Of a DNA stretch of 64,000 nucleotides, positions 35,101-47,177 are shown one piece after another. The notes below the pieces were generated by a model that was not told the origin of the DNA, ran no database searches, and saw only the letters and a list, made by a program, of their open reading frames with translations. This DNA comes from Rhyzopertha dominica (lineage: Eukaryota > Arthropoda > Insecta > Coleoptera > Bostrichidae): the NCBI GenBank assembly GCA_025024175.1, contig QCXZ01000064.1, positions 49,745,325 through 49,809,324 on the forward strand, written 5' to 3'. The stretch's first letter is position 1, and each line of letters begins with the position of its first letter. A program made the translations under genes and the position numbers.

Positions 35101-35704
35101 TTAGAAGCAAGTCCCATGACAGAGTCATCATCACCTGCCTCAACATCAACTACTTACAGCAATAACAGTCCTGATGAACTGGGTGCAGTTTTCCAACGTA
35201 GTTCTAAAAGGCATCTTGCATTTTGCAATTGCCAAGTCCATGTCATCTCATAAGAATACCTTGTATACATTAGCTTTAAAAAATCAGTTAGCGTTTAGCC
35301 ACAGAATATTGTCCAAAAGTGGTTTCAAAACAAGGTTTTGTACTGGATCAGATGATCTACAGTTTCTTGATAGAAAAGAACATGGAGTATTAAAAGCTTT
35401 CTTAAAGTGTGATATACCTGAAGAATATGTAGCAGTTACTGGAGTTAAGATTAATGGTTTACAGTACTCTTTTGGTTTGGTTGTAATAATATACTGTGTT
35501 GACTTCCGACCTATATTTGGAATAATTATTAAAGAAAGAGAAAATCTTGCATATTTTGTTATCACTAAACTAAATACACTTACATATAATGAGCATTTTA
35601 GGGCATTGAAGTCGAGCACAGTAAATTGCTACAATGTATTAAATGGAATGATTTATATTCAGTTCCACCTATTTTGTTACATGTTGTCGAAAAGAAGTTG
35701 TTAA
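35101..35704 (+). pseudogene. SAM-domain protein, exon 3 region (probably frameshifted)
   Basis: After the acceptor TTATGTTACAG the phase-0 frame starts LEASPMTESSSPASTSTTYS and runs about 44 codons before a TAA at about 35249. The long open continuation (176 codons from 35174 to a stop at 35704) is in another frame. It holds segments typical of the family's C-terminal half: GFKTRFCTGSDDLQFL, VTGVKINGLQYSFGLVV, DFRPIFGIIIKE and LNTLTYNEHFRAL. One frame break near 35175-35250, and perhaps loss of a central segment, therefore make this copy defective unless an unseen intron bridges it. Function of the family is unknown. Confidence 0.55.
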
Positions 35705-36328
35705 TTTCATATTATGATTAGACTTTTTACTTTGTATACAGTTACAGTTTAAGTTTTCTGTTGTTTATTATTAAACATTTGTTTTCTTACAGTTGTAATG
35801 AACTGTGTATTATGCAATAAAATCATTTTAGAAGAACTTGTTTTAATCAACATGTAAATATTTCCAGTTATCAGCCCTTTTAGCATTGAAACAAGCATAA
35901 CAGCTTTCTAGTATAATATGCTATATATATTGCATTAACATTCAATACATTTTAAATTAATTAATTTTGTACCGTTGCTTCAAATGGCATATCTGCTTGA
36001 GATGATGTGCAATGCAATACACGTTAACAATCTTTCAAATTTGAATGTAATACACATCTGTGTTGAGTGAATATGTTACAACATTAAAGCTAACAGAAAT
36101 AAAGTGTTAATTCAATGTTTTCAAAATATTGGAAGAAAAACTACACGTATTTGCATTAACTCAACTGTAGATGTCAAATAAACTATTAAAATGCATTGCA
36201 TTGATCACTGGTGTTTAACATTCTGAAAATGTTAGCATAAACCATTTAAACTATTGTCTGTATTTAATATGGCAAGATTGTTGAATGAAAGTTTTTTTTG
36301 TTGTTTCAACAGTTTTTTTTTCTCGGTG

Positions 36329-39300
36329 TACACCACAGTCACAGCACAAAACTACTTGTGACAGTCTAGAGCTGATTTTTGATTTTATCGTTTAGTTTTA
36401 CTTGGGTGTCAGCGCGTCGTGATTGGCTGTTGCAAATTTTTTAATAAACTTGTGTAAAAGGAAACCGATGCTTCTCGCACCAAGGCAACTAGTGATTATA
36501 AGAACATTTATAAACATAAGCAATATGGAAGGGTCTCTGACGTAAGTAGAAAACTTAACATCCGAAACCATAAGATGGGTTCAAAGTGTAGACTTGTTTT
36601 CAGTAGAGAACAGGGCTAGAACATTAAAAGACTTTAATGTGATGCAATTTGTGTATGCGCATAATTCGTATTTTGCTGGTCTCATTAGCATTCTGTATAT
36701 AATAAAAAGGATGAAGAACAAGAAAACCTGAAGATTCGGCAAGGTCAAATGAAGTACAGAATTCGAAATATTACAGATGACTTTGTGAGAGATATTCAGA
36801 TTTGTAGAAAAGCGTTTCTTTAAATTCTTGTAATAAGGAAAAGCAAATTTTATTTAAATGTATTTCATATTTATAACCAGAAGATAATGGTGGCCGATAA
36901 ACAGGTAATAGGAGCCAGCTGAAAGACAACTGCAATTAGTACAAAATCACATAAAAAATTTTTGAGGCAGAACAAGTTATTCTATATGTTATAGCTAAAT
37001 CTGTTACTCCGCCATTACATACACTAGCAAGCTATTGTATATGCTAACCAAATGACACGCTATTTTTATGGAAATCGGACTTTCTATCAAATTTATAAAT
37101 AAAATAATTAAATATTAAATAAATTAACCAGCTCGTATACGAATTGAATCGAGTGTTAATGTAAACTAATGTAACGGACTGTGGTTAATATGTCAACATT
37201 CTTTTGCAGTAACATAAAATGAATGTCTGAATGTATGTGTTGGCCTAATGTAATTAGCAGTGAGATAATGAATTTTGTAAACAGCACTGCCCCTTCCAAT
37301 CACACACAATCGTGGCCGGAAGATCATACAAATATTTTAGGTACATTGGTACATAAATGTGATGGAATATGATGAGTTCTGTAGATGAAGAACTGTACAT
37401 GGTACTGTGAAACAATTGTTTTCCAGAAAAAAATTTTATATCTTAGAGATGTAAAAAAGATACCGAGATCATATTAAGAAGTGCTGTTGAAGAATCTTAT
37501 TTGTCTGGTATGTCAGATTTCAGTGTACAAAACGCTTTATTAATAAACAATGGGATACACTTGCAATAACAAATATAATTCTCAAAGTAGTGCGAATAGA
37601 TGAAAATGATATTACTAAATATTGGTTCTATTTAACACTCATAATTTATTTTAGCCTATTGTCTGTTATAAAACCACATAAATCTACGAAAACCAATCCA
37701 CAAATGTTTCAATATGTCAGCAGGATTACCGATTTGTATGGATAATCGTCTCTAATTAAACTACTTCCAAAAATGTCACCCTTATGCTGTCAATTACCAA
37801 CATGACGTTGCTATGCTATCTCCATAAAAGTAATGATATACTTTTGATCCAAAAATTTTCTTTTACATTTGTCTCTTATTTTATTTATGTATGCAAGACG
37901 TTTATATCAAATCTCACGATGATGCACACAACAAGGGGAATTCAGGCTTTGAAATATGGACATCGATGAACTTTTCTTCCACTAGGAAGCAAAAATTCGT
38001 TGCTAATTAGAAATCAGAACCAGAAACTGCAGTGGGCGACCAATATATATTTTGTTGACATCATGGAAAGAGAAAGTCGACCATTTAATTGCATGTCGCC
38101 GCTGCAAAAATTTGGTCAGTAATAATTGTCCAAGTATGCATTTTATCGTGTGTCGCCCCAGCTGTTACAAATTATCGAAACTATTACGTCAGTGATCACG
38201 TGACCTAACGGACGCCGCTTCCGAGCTTTCAAATCGCGGATATTTTCTAGTTTAGTAATCATAAAAGAAAGTAAAAAAAAGCTTTTTCTCTAAAGTGAAC
38301 AACGCAGATTACATTTTTAACACTTTTGAAATGTTGGAATACAGCGTATTGTTGCAAAACGTTAAACAAACTTTTGAAACTAGATTGTACGCTGAGCAGC
38401 ACATATGATAGTAGGACGTATTAGACGATAATCTGCTTTATTCTCAACAATTATTCTACTACTAGCAGTAGTTTGGTTGCTTGCTCTAAAGTTATTGTTC
38501 TCCTAAGGTGTATTTATTAATTACAGATTTAGCATATGGGCAATTAAAAAGCAGATTTTGCAAATTAATTATGTCCAACCGAATAACCCATTAGGTATGG
38601 CTACATAACATCCTTGTTCAATTCGCTACGTCGCCATCGAAAAATTAATTTATTAATTACAGCGAACGCGATGTCCCCATTAATGGTGTGGGAACGTAAA
38701 CCCAGTACCTGATCGATAGGTGGGACTACAATGAATATTTAATGATCGTATATGGCCAGGCAAAGAAGGGCATGTATAATCGTTATGTGGATGGATAGGA
38801 GTTAAAACACATGCTTGTCAATGACAGCAGGCAAATACATGCAAATGTGGGCATGCAAAACACTGAGATCATCACTCACCAAAGCTTGAGCTGCAGCTTG
38901 GTGCTGGAAACAACGTCAAACATTTAGTACACTGACAGGTAAGCAGGGTTGGGTTTTGAATAAGGAAAGCGGAAACAAGCAAATATACATAAGTGCCAAC
39001 AGAGATACAAATTTTGTTGTTTTGAGGTTTTCAAGCAGAAACCTAGGAACCAACGTTTTGGTTTTCCTGAACTAATCATTGGTTGCGGATACAGATACAT
39101 ATTTACTAGAATAAAAATAAGCTTAAGATTAAGAATATATGTTCCACTATCTAATTCGACGAAATCGATAAAAAAAAAATCTGTAAGCTATGTTAAAATA
39201 TTAAGCTTAATAATTTTTCTGAATTTTTACAATTAGCTTTTTAGCTATAGTATAATGTAAGTACACACATGTGATTACCATCATTCGAGTATTTTTAAGA

Positions 39301-40457
39301 GCACATTTTTCGTAATATGCACGAATAAACGGAATAAATAAATACAACGCTTGCATAAATCCTCCCTCAAAAGAGAAGATCAGCTACTACGGTGTTGTGT
39401 GACTTTGATTTCAATAATTGGTCTTCTCCACCCTATTAAACGTATTACAGAATATGGCAAAGTGCTATATTAGCGTTAGCTGAATGATACAGGCACATTC
39501 TGTTAATGTTTTTTATAATATATTAGAAAAGCTCGTGCTTGCTTTTATTTTGGGACCAAATAAAAGTTATAGGCAGAACTACTTTTGTGTATATACAGTG
39601 TCAAAGTGAACGATGGTGCAAAAGTGAGCATCTACTGCAGACTACAGAGTATGTATTTTTGCTGACGCAGTTTTATGTACTATGAAGAAACGTTAACTAT
39701 CAGTCATTATGCATGTGACTATGATATGTTCCATTTGAGCGATACATATTTATATGCAATTTAGGGTCATATATAGATGGCCCAAATATACGTATTTCGT
39801 TCATAACTTTGTAACTGTTCAAAACATGGAAAACCGTTTTATGCCTAGGTCCTTTGGATACTCTAAAGTTATTAAAAAAAGCATGTTTATTAAATAAAGC
39901 ATCCTATTTTATATCATATCTTTAACTCTTTATAAAATTTTAATGCAATACACATTAGATCTAAATTGCACTAGTATGCAGGCTTATAATACTTACGAGA
40001 AAAGGAAGCAACTTTTACATTAAACTAGATAGGACCGTGGTGATTCGCTATGCTAGAGTGTATAAGAAAATTTATTTTGGATGCTTTAAGCGTTGGAACA
40101 TCAAACTCAAATAACTCGAGCTTTTCAAATAAAATGGTGTAAATATCTTATGCGAAATTAGATGTAAGTAGTGATAATAGTTTGTAATGACAAATTTTAT
40201 TTTTTTTTAGAAACTGGACCTCTTTAATTTTTATTCGTTTCCTAATCAGGCTTTTTATTTAAATAGGTGCTGACAAATTTTTCTTCCATTGAGTGAATTA
40301 GTCGACATAATTTTTTTTTTGGAGAGTATAAGGAGAAAGCATTTGTTTCAAGANTTTGCGAGAATCGTTTCCCAGATATAATACACTTACTCGATATTTT
40401 GTAGCTCTGGGAATGTAGAATATCAGCGATAATTTAAAAAGGAGGCAATTAAAATAC
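36329..40457. other. Long AT-rich stretch without supported genes
   Basis: Only chance-length frames occur (61 codons at 37784). A locally GC-richer patch at 38160-38240 and another at 38590-38780 have no recognisable content. No terminal repeats or RNA genes were seen. Confidence 0.4.
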
Positions 40458-40788
40458 ATGATTTATGAATTTTTTGTGTCGCTTTTTTGTAACTGCTGCT
40501 AAGCTACAATATGGACGACGATAGTACCGAAGGTTGCAGATCAATGTCACCCTACTCTGAAATGGGAGCTTTCTGCAACCTTAAAGTTAAATATCCCACA
40601 AAACACTACAGAATATGTTGAAAATATAAAACCACGCGTTTTCTCATATTAAAATATATCAAATAATTCAATAATCCAGAGATGACAAGTAAGTATAGTT
40701 ATGTTTACATTCCCGAGAGGCGGCAAATTGATTTAATCTAATTTCCATAAGCGCCCTGGATGCATGAATCATTTATAGAAACCCTGTA
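40458..40788. repeat. MITE family copy 3
   Basis: The right terminus GCATGAATCATTTATAGAAA, then CCCTG-TA, is the inverse of the left terminus of the copy at 5943. The interior matches copy 2 closely (AGCTACAATATGGACGACGA; GAAGGTTGCAGATCAATGTC; AGAGGCGGCAAATTGATTTA). TA at the border suggests a TA target, as in Tc1/mariner-related MITEs. It has no coding capacity. Confidence 0.7.
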
Positions 40789-42227
40789 TAAAGAAATGAA
40801 CTTTTAGTAGTAGAAAATTAAAAATAGGTTTAAAAAAATTTGAATACTACATAATATTAGTAAAATATCACTACTTACATGAAATATTAACAAGTTATAA
40901 CTGATGATGACTTTCAAAGCATGTTTGTGTTTCGTCAGTGGATTTTATTAAAGCAAGGATAAAAAACACTAAGAATTTTACAGAAAGTACACTGTTTTCT
41001 GACGGAACCATATTTCACCGTAATGATTACATGAATAGCCATTATTATGAGACCAATTAAAATGCCTCATATGGTTAAAGCGTTTTAATTTTTGGGAATC
41101 ATTTTCTTCAATGGTCAAGACATTGCCTTTTTTGAAACAAGATATGACTAATTGCTGATTAATATTCCAATTAGTACAAAACTTTTCATGTAGCTTTGAT
41201 AAGCTATAGTGTTAAGGATTTTTTATATCGAAATTTTTAGGTAGTCATGACGAACGTGTTAATTCGCTCCTTAATTTAACAAAAATTAAAAGTTTCTCTG
41301 TGGCTACATTAAGTATAAAGTTTACAACTCTCCAGTTACTATTAAAGACATGCTTTTGGGAAAGTTACTCCAAAAAGGTTTCAGAACATTGTGTGAAATG
41401 TTGAAGAATGGTTTGGAGCTAAAAACGAGTGTTATTTTAGATACTGATTTTCTTTTCGCACACTCATTTTTCGTTCGCTATAGTCCAAAGATATGCTTTT
41501 TAAGAAATGAAACCCATATTATTGTAACACAGTTTTTTAACATACCAGAATTGGCCCAAGAATAGATAATATCAGTTTCAAGCTGATTAAACATGATGAA
41601 AAATACCGTTACAATTTAAGTAAGGTAAAAAGCAAGGCAATATATATTTTCTGTTGAAAAGAAAGTTATTAGCACTTACCCAAAAAAATGCTTAAAAAAC
41701 AAAATTTTCCGATATTATTGGACGTAATATGCTGTCTGGAATAGCCAAAATTCCACAGTCCTGTCTCTTTTAGATTCAATTTATCACATGTGTTACAATA
41801 ATTATTGTGATTCATTTCACAAAACTGTGAATAATTTAATACTAGTGCATTTTATAATGTTCTATTAAAAAAAAGACTTATGTATAACACAGTTTTTCCT
41901 ACGTTCGTTTGAATACCCTGCATATATCTATTAAAAAAACAGTATTAGCAGTAACTTGACTTTTTATTTTATCCCTAAATATTTTACAAGATCTCTCATA
42001 AACAACAATAATAGAAACCGCATTGTTATAGGAAATATCTTGATTTACAGCTATATAAGATGATTTTCTTTGAAAGAATAGCATACCGTTAGAAATACCT
42101 TATATTATCGCAAAGAAACCTTATTTGATTTGCATTTAATAACAAAGAAATAAATGTAGTTAAAAAAATCATGTGCCATACCTTTATTATGCTAAAATTA
42201 AATTTTATCTTGACAGATCTATAAATA
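40789..42227. other. AT-rich DNA, no supported feature
   Basis: A 71-codon plus-strand frame at 41350-41565 lacks recognisable features. The stretch ends at the left duplication of the PLE. Confidence 0.4.
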
Positions 42228-42304
42228 TATACTCTATAAATTTTTCTTATAGTATTTATTTGTAGGTTCTGGCTCCTTATTTTTATAAATTAAAGACACT
42301 TTCT

Positions 42305-42350
42305 TTAATAATATGACGTTTCGACCTATAATTTAGGTCTTTGTCGANTA
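42305..42350 (-). ncRNA. Hammerhead-like motif at the PLE 3' end (degenerate)
   Basis: The minus strand reads TCGACAAA, a perfect stem GACCTA-AATTA-TAGGTC, GAAAC, then GTC. Stem II, GAAA and the GUC cleavage triplet match a hammerhead, but the CUGANGA box is replaced by a CGACAAA-like sequence and one base is ambiguous. It is probably inactive or a derived form of the hammerhead known from PLE termini. The inverted 5' copy at 44641 lacks the upstream half. Confidence 0.4.
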
Positions 42351-42378
42351 TTTTATTTAGTAGATCGAGAGGGTGTGT

Positions 42379-44052
42379 TTANATGACGGTGTAGTAGGTA
42401 TTACTTNGTCCTTGTATGTCAGTCCTGTCGTTTACACATGTGTTTAGGTTTTTTTGAATATGTNTCATTTCTAAAAATTGTCTTTTTTGTTTATGTTGTT
42501 CCGTAGTAATAATTTTGGTATTATCAAAGTCAAAAGAGTGGTCAGTTTGTTCTTGATGTTTTTTTAAAGCTGTGTAGTTGTTATTATTTTTATGTTGTTG
42601 TAGTCTGTTTTTTAAGTATTGTCCTGTCTGTCCTATATATTGTTTGTTACATTCTTTACATTTTATACTGTATATTGTGTGTGTTCTTGTTTCTTTTGGT
42701 ATTTTTGTTTTTAACGGTGTGTAGAATTGTTTAATTGTGTTAACTGGTTTATATGTGATTAGGAAGTTATGTGGTTTTAGTAGGTTTTTTATTTTTTGAG
42801 TGAGTGGTGGTATATATGGTAAGGTTAAGTATGTTATGTTTGTGTTTTTGTCTTGTTTTTCGTATTGAATACTATTGTATAATTTTTCTGTTTGTTGTTT
42901 TATTGAGTTACTTATTAATTTAGTGGGGTAGTTGTTATTTTTTAGTATTTTAGTAGTGGTATGTAAAGTTTCAATTCTAAGTTCTGGACTAGTTAATTTT
43001 ATTATTCGTTGTATAGTGTTGTTTAGGACAGCTATTTTTTGTCTGTAGGGGTGGTTAGAATGGTAATTTAGTAGTCTTCCCGATGCAGTTGGTTTTGAAT
43101 ACCATTTTGTGAGAATTTTGTTATCTTTTTTAATTAGTGTAAGGTCTAGATAGTTAATTGTGTTTTTCTTTTCTGTTTCTACGGTAAATTGTAATTTTGG
43201 ATGATAACTATTAAACAAATTTAAAATTTCGTTTACTTTGTCTCTTGGTATTATTAAGAATAGATCATCTACATATCTTGTATAAAATTGTATATAATTT
43301 ATTTTGTTTGTTATTGTTATTTCTAGATCTTCCATTATTATTTGTGCTATATTGCTTGAGATGGGTGATCCCATTGCTACCCCATCTATTTGTTTGTAAT
43401 AGTTGTTCTTAAATTGGAAATAATTTGAAAATAATGTAAAATTTAGTGCTTTTATAAATTCTGTTTTTGGGATATTTGTATATTGTTCTATTTCTTGCCA
43501 ATTTTTTGTGATAATTGATTCTATTAATGTTATTGGTATATTAGCATAAAGAGAAATTACATCTAGAGAAATCATAATGTGATTATTAGGAATATATATG
43601 TTGGATATTTTGTTTTTAAATTCGAAAGAGTTTTTAATATAAAATTGGTTTTTATTAATAATGTTTTTTAAAATACTGTTCAAGAATTTTGCCAGGTTGT
43701 ATGTTGGTGATTGTATGTTGTTTATTATAGGTCTGAGAGGGATATTTGGTTTGTGTATCTTTGGTTGTCCGTATATTTTTGGGGGTAAAGCATTATATAT
43801 TATAAGTTTATATGTTATTTCGTTAGATATATATTGCTGTTTTTTCCAATATTGTATCATTTTGTTGTTTTTACGTTGTGTGGTGTTCGTGATGTCGTTT
43901 TTAATTATGTTGTATATTGTTTTGTCATTTAATAGGTCATGCATTTTTTGTTCATATGATATTGTGTCCATAATTAGAGTCATGTTAGATTTATCAGGTT
44001 TTAATATAGTGATTTGTGGGTTGTTTTTAATGAAAGTTTTGGTTTTTTTCAT
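42379..44052 (-). CDS. PLE polyprotein: reverse transcriptase + GIY-YIG endonuclease
   Basis: Counting from the Met at 44052: GQPKIHKPNIPLRPIINN (about 95-112), SLDVISLYANIP (162-173, palm Asp164), GVAMGSPISS (224-233) and YVDDLFLI (260-267, catalytic Asp262-Asp263) are the RT. HTIYSIKCKECNKQYIGQTG (458-477) then QYLKNRLQQHK are the GIY-YIG endonuclease with the Cys pair typical of Penelope proteins. The stop TAA is at 42381-42379. The same frame stays open upstream without any ATG to about 44667, adding about 205 codons of Asn/Lys-rich N-terminus. The true protein is therefore probably about 760 residues, and either begins at a non-AUG codon or the original start is lost. Two ambiguous bases fall near the C-terminus. 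The frame is otherwise intact. Confidence 0.9.
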   Translation of the reverse strand: MKKTKTFIKNNPQITILKPDKSNMTLIMDTISYEQKMHDLLNDKTIYNIIKNDITNTTQRKNNKMIQYWKKQQYISNEITYKLIIYNALPPKIYGQPKIHKPNIPLRPIINNIQSPTYNLAKFLNSILKNIINKNQFYIKNSFEFKNKISNIYIPNNHIMISLDVISLYANIPITLIESIITKNWQEIEQYTNIPKTEFIKALNFTLFSNYFQFKNNYYKQIDGVAMGSPISSNIAQIIMEDLEITITNKINYIQFYTRYVDDLFLIIPRDKVNEILNLFNSYHPKLQFTVETEKKNTINYLDLTLIKKDNKILTKWYSKPTASGRLLNYHSNHPYRQKIAVLNNTIQRIIKLTSPELRIETLHTTTKILKNNNYPTKLISNSIKQQTEKLYNSIQYEKQDKNTNITYLTLPYIPPLTQKIKNLLKPHNFLITYKPVNTIKQFYTPLKTKIPKETRTHTIYSIKCKECNKQYIGQTGQYLKNRLQQHKNNNNYTALKKHQEQTDHSFDFDNTKIITTEQHKQKRQFLEMXHIQKNLNTCVNDRTDIQGXSNTYYTVX

Positions 44053-44786
44053 TATATTGTTTATTGCCTTTGTCTTATGACTGTTCTGGTTTTGTTTTAT
44101 TTTGTTTTTGAAAGTTGTTAATGTGTATGTTAGTTTGTTGCGTATTGTATTAGTTTGTTCTGTCGGGAGGTGTTGTATTTGGTTTTCTATGTTAGCTATA
44201 ATATTGTGTATTGGAATTTGATGTGTTTGTGTAATAGGGATTGCATGTTTATGTCCTAGTGATAGTGTTTGTATAATGTCATTAGGTATTATTGTGTTAG
44301 ATATGTTTTTGATCCATTTATTAGTATCGTTTTTGGGATGATTGTTATTGTTTAGTTTTTCTTTTTGGTTTATAATTTTGTTTATTTTTTTGATATTTTT
44401 TGTTTTTATATTATTAAAGTGTTTTTTTAGTCCATTTATTTGGGTTTTGAAGAATGTGTCTAATTCATTTTTATTTATTGTTGTTTGAAGGATGTTTGTT
44501 ATGTAATTTAGTTCTTTTGTGTTGTTTTTTAATTGGAAGATGGTGTCCGTTATAAGTAAATTGATTATGGTATGGATGAATTTATTTGTATAGCGTTGGA
44601 ATTTTACTTTTAGGTACTTACAATTGAAAATTAGGTGTTCTAAATTATAGGTCGAAACGTCATATTATTAAAGAAAGTGTCTTTAATTTATAAAAATAAG
44701 GAGCCAGAACCTACAAATAAATACTATAAGAAAAATTAACACAAAAGGACTCCACAAAATAAACACCAACAACTATACTCTATAAA

Positions 44787-46406
44787 GGTTTGAAAACCAC
44801 ACTTTCTTGTCTTTTAGCTAACTCCTTCTCAAAAAATAGAACGATGAAGTTTGCTAACCTTGTTACCTTGTATTTTAAGGTGGAAACCAAAAATGTAACA
44901 ATAAATGCACCTAGTTTTAATCTTGGGACAAGAAGTATTTTAAATAGCAACTTTATTCCTACCTCAATAATAAACAAGTTATTTGCGGACCCTGCATAAT
45001 TTATTTTTTCACCCGAACAAACGTTAGGAATGCTGGTTAATTACACTTTTGCTCTGTACTACAAAGTAGCAATACAGAGAAAACAATTATATGAAATGCA
45101 GACGCCTTCAAAAAATTTCATTATACTGCGGACCTGCAGTAAAACTACGTCGATCTTCGTTATCGAATCTTAAGCTATTAACCACGTCCGTATACCCGCT
45201 GCTAATGAAACACTTTGACGAAAGGTAATTTGGGTTAAAATCTTACATCCTTACCTTGCAGGCAACATGATAGATGGATAACCGCGAACAAAACGGCAAT
45301 AATTTACTGCATTCCCGCGCTAGCAGGTAATTAATGAGGTTCCTTGCCAGCAAAACTCAAAACAAGCCTGAAGCAACATTAATTTGAAGCGAACGCGTTT
45401 AGGAGCATACAGAAGAGCAAAATCAGCGCGAAAGCCGTTACACAAAGGTTCCCGGTTAATCTCGACGTATATTTTAAATGGGAACGAATGATGTATCACT
45501 CAGAGCCCCGCACATTTTCCACCTCGGGTCTTACCTTTAATGAATCAGATAATCTCGTGCTTTACCCGTTATTGCTACCGCTGGCTGATTCCTGTGTGGC
45601 GACGTGTACCGTCACGTTGGTATTGTGAGCTTGAAACACACAGCAGCTAGCTAGCGTTATTGTGGAAAGGATGGTTTCCCTTTCCATTACATCCTTTGTG
45701 TGATGATTGCCTCAGCTATTTTATTATCACTTTTCTTTACTGTTTACCACTTCTGTTCATTTCTGTACATTGTAGGAAGCACCGAAGTAGAAATACTGCA
45801 GTTTCCATTGGCAATATTTGCTTCATTAACATGGTAAATTTCCGGCGCCTCCACCATAATTGAATAATAGGTTTTGATTTAGTGCGGTTTTGTATTTATT
45901 TGTCTCCGGTATTAATCGCATTCGTTTATTTTATGTTAAAGCACAAAACTTACCGCTATACAGGCCATTTTGTCTGACACAGTGTCCCTTAAAATGTAGG
46001 TACAACGGAAAATTATCCAAAATAAAATGCACAACAAACATTTACAAAGACGGCAGACTTCCGGAAGCACATACCAACTTCGTTATTTTAAATGGAACAC
46101 CGTGTATATTATTTTTTGACTTGACGTAAAAATAAATAAAACTGAAGCCTAACATAATTGTTAGGCTTCCGTCTCACAGTTCAACAATTGATGACATTTT
46201 TTGAAAATCACGACGCCTCAAGTTTGTTGCGCCATTTTGAATTCACAAGTGTATGTGGTGAAAACGTTGATTGACTATAGTTTTATAGTTAATGTAAGGC
46301 GACTAGGAAAGTAAAACAACTATTTNCCAAATAAAAACTAATAAATAATTTTTCCTTTGGTAGGCACTAGGTACATGCTATCAATCTCTACGATCAGTGC
46401 ATTTAC
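44787..46406. other. No supported gene
   Basis: A GC-richer stretch at 45250-45660 with several CpGs might be conserved non-coding or promoter DNA, but no exon or start could be assigned. Short plus-strand frames at 45660 and 45890 are uncharacterised. Confidence 0.35.
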
Positions 46407-46493
46407 CAGTTTGAAAATTTCGTAAGATTTGCAACAATGCTTAAAGATCGTAAACCGAGATCTTTTGACATTAAACAACAAATAACTAAACAA
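46407..46493 (-). CDS. Weak candidate second exon of the 47487 gene
   Basis: An acceptor (CTTGTTTCAG) at 46494 and a donor (GTAAATG) after 46407 enclose 87 nt, open in phase 0 (LFSYLLFNVKRSRFTIFKHC, then CKSYEIFKL). The phase matches the end of the exon at 47487-47299. The peptide is not recognisable and another frame is also open (MSKDLGLRSLSIVANLTKFS), so the call is tentative. Confidence 0.22.
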
Positions 46494-47177
46494 CTGAAAC
46501 AAGTACAGGCTGTGCCATTTCCGTTGTAATTGCAGGGTATTTTTGTAACTATTAATACTAGACAGTTGCGGTTTGCATGCCATACTTTTATTATTGCGAT
46601 TTGTACCATCGCCATTTTAATATCGTCTTTTGCTTTAGCTTTAAACTATAGCCAACTTTTGAATAATGTAACATTTCTTCAATTCTCAATAAATCGCTGG
46701 GGTGTGCAGATACAAAAAATGTGATATTTTTTCTTTTATTCCAGTGGCGTATTCAGAATTTTTTAGGGGGTCGTATATTTGAGACGTAATAAAAACTTGC
46801 ATTTTTTTATGAAAACCATAGTGAGCTTTGCTATTGTTCAATTTCTGACTAAGGAAATAAACACACTGTTTAGTTTACGTTTTTTAATTTTTATATTATT
46901 CAAATTTTTTAATGAAGCTTTACATTTTTTGTCAAAATGGAAGTAAATAATGTGATAGTAAACAATGCAGAGGTACTCATCTCTAAATGCTTGATTACCG
47001 ATAAAAGAACTGCAGGAGCACCTTTACGAGTCTTACGTATTACGTATTCAATTAGGCACAATTTTCTTTTAATGGATTGAAATTATCACTTAACTATAAC
47101 AATTTAAGAAGCCTCTGGTAAAATTATTTAAAAATTGATTAATAGAAAAGTGAGTATCTTAAATAACAAAGGTTTGC

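Larger units (their letters stand above)
32953..36328 (+). mobile_element. Probable mobile element carrying a SAM-domain gene
   Basis: The candidate ends are CACAGAGAAAAA (left) and inverted CACCGAGAAAAA (right), each flanked by TA. A further 12-bp inverted pair, TGTGGTGTACAC / GTGTACACCACA, lies at 32887 and about 36326, so the true terminus is uncertain. The enclosed three-exon gene belongs to a multi-copy family of SAM-domain proteins of unknown function seen in many invertebrate and fish genomes. Mobility is inferred from the ends and from that multi-copy nature, not shown. Confidence 0.4.
42228..44786 (-). mobile_element. Nearly complete Penelope-like retroelement with target-site duplication
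   Basis: A perfect 13-bp direct repeat TATACTCTATAAA lies at 42228-42240 and 44774-44786. Inside, 97 bp at 42239-42335 are repeated identically and inverted at 44641-44737, the arrangement of inverted terminal segments seen in PLE copies. The coding frame runs on the minus strand and a 31-36 nt unique 5' tail lies outside the right inverted repeat. Identical inverted ends and an intact frame indicate a recent insertion. PLEs encode a telomerase-related reverse transcriptase and usually a GIY-YIG endonuclease, and insert by target-primed reverse transcription. Confidence 0.92.

Noticed and set aside
35284..35619. 111-codon minus-strand frame
   Set aside because: Antisense to the SAM-element C-terminal coding region, which has recognisable family segments on the plus strand.
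43661..44080. 139-codon plus-strand frame rich in Phe/Leu/Ile
   Set aside because: It lies antisense to the PLE reverse transcriptase; the hydrophobic translation results from the A-rich coding strand.
46743..46780. CAGTGGCGTATTCAG, resembling a hAT terminus
   Set aside because: No matching inverted end or 8-bp duplication was found within several kb; a solo end at best.
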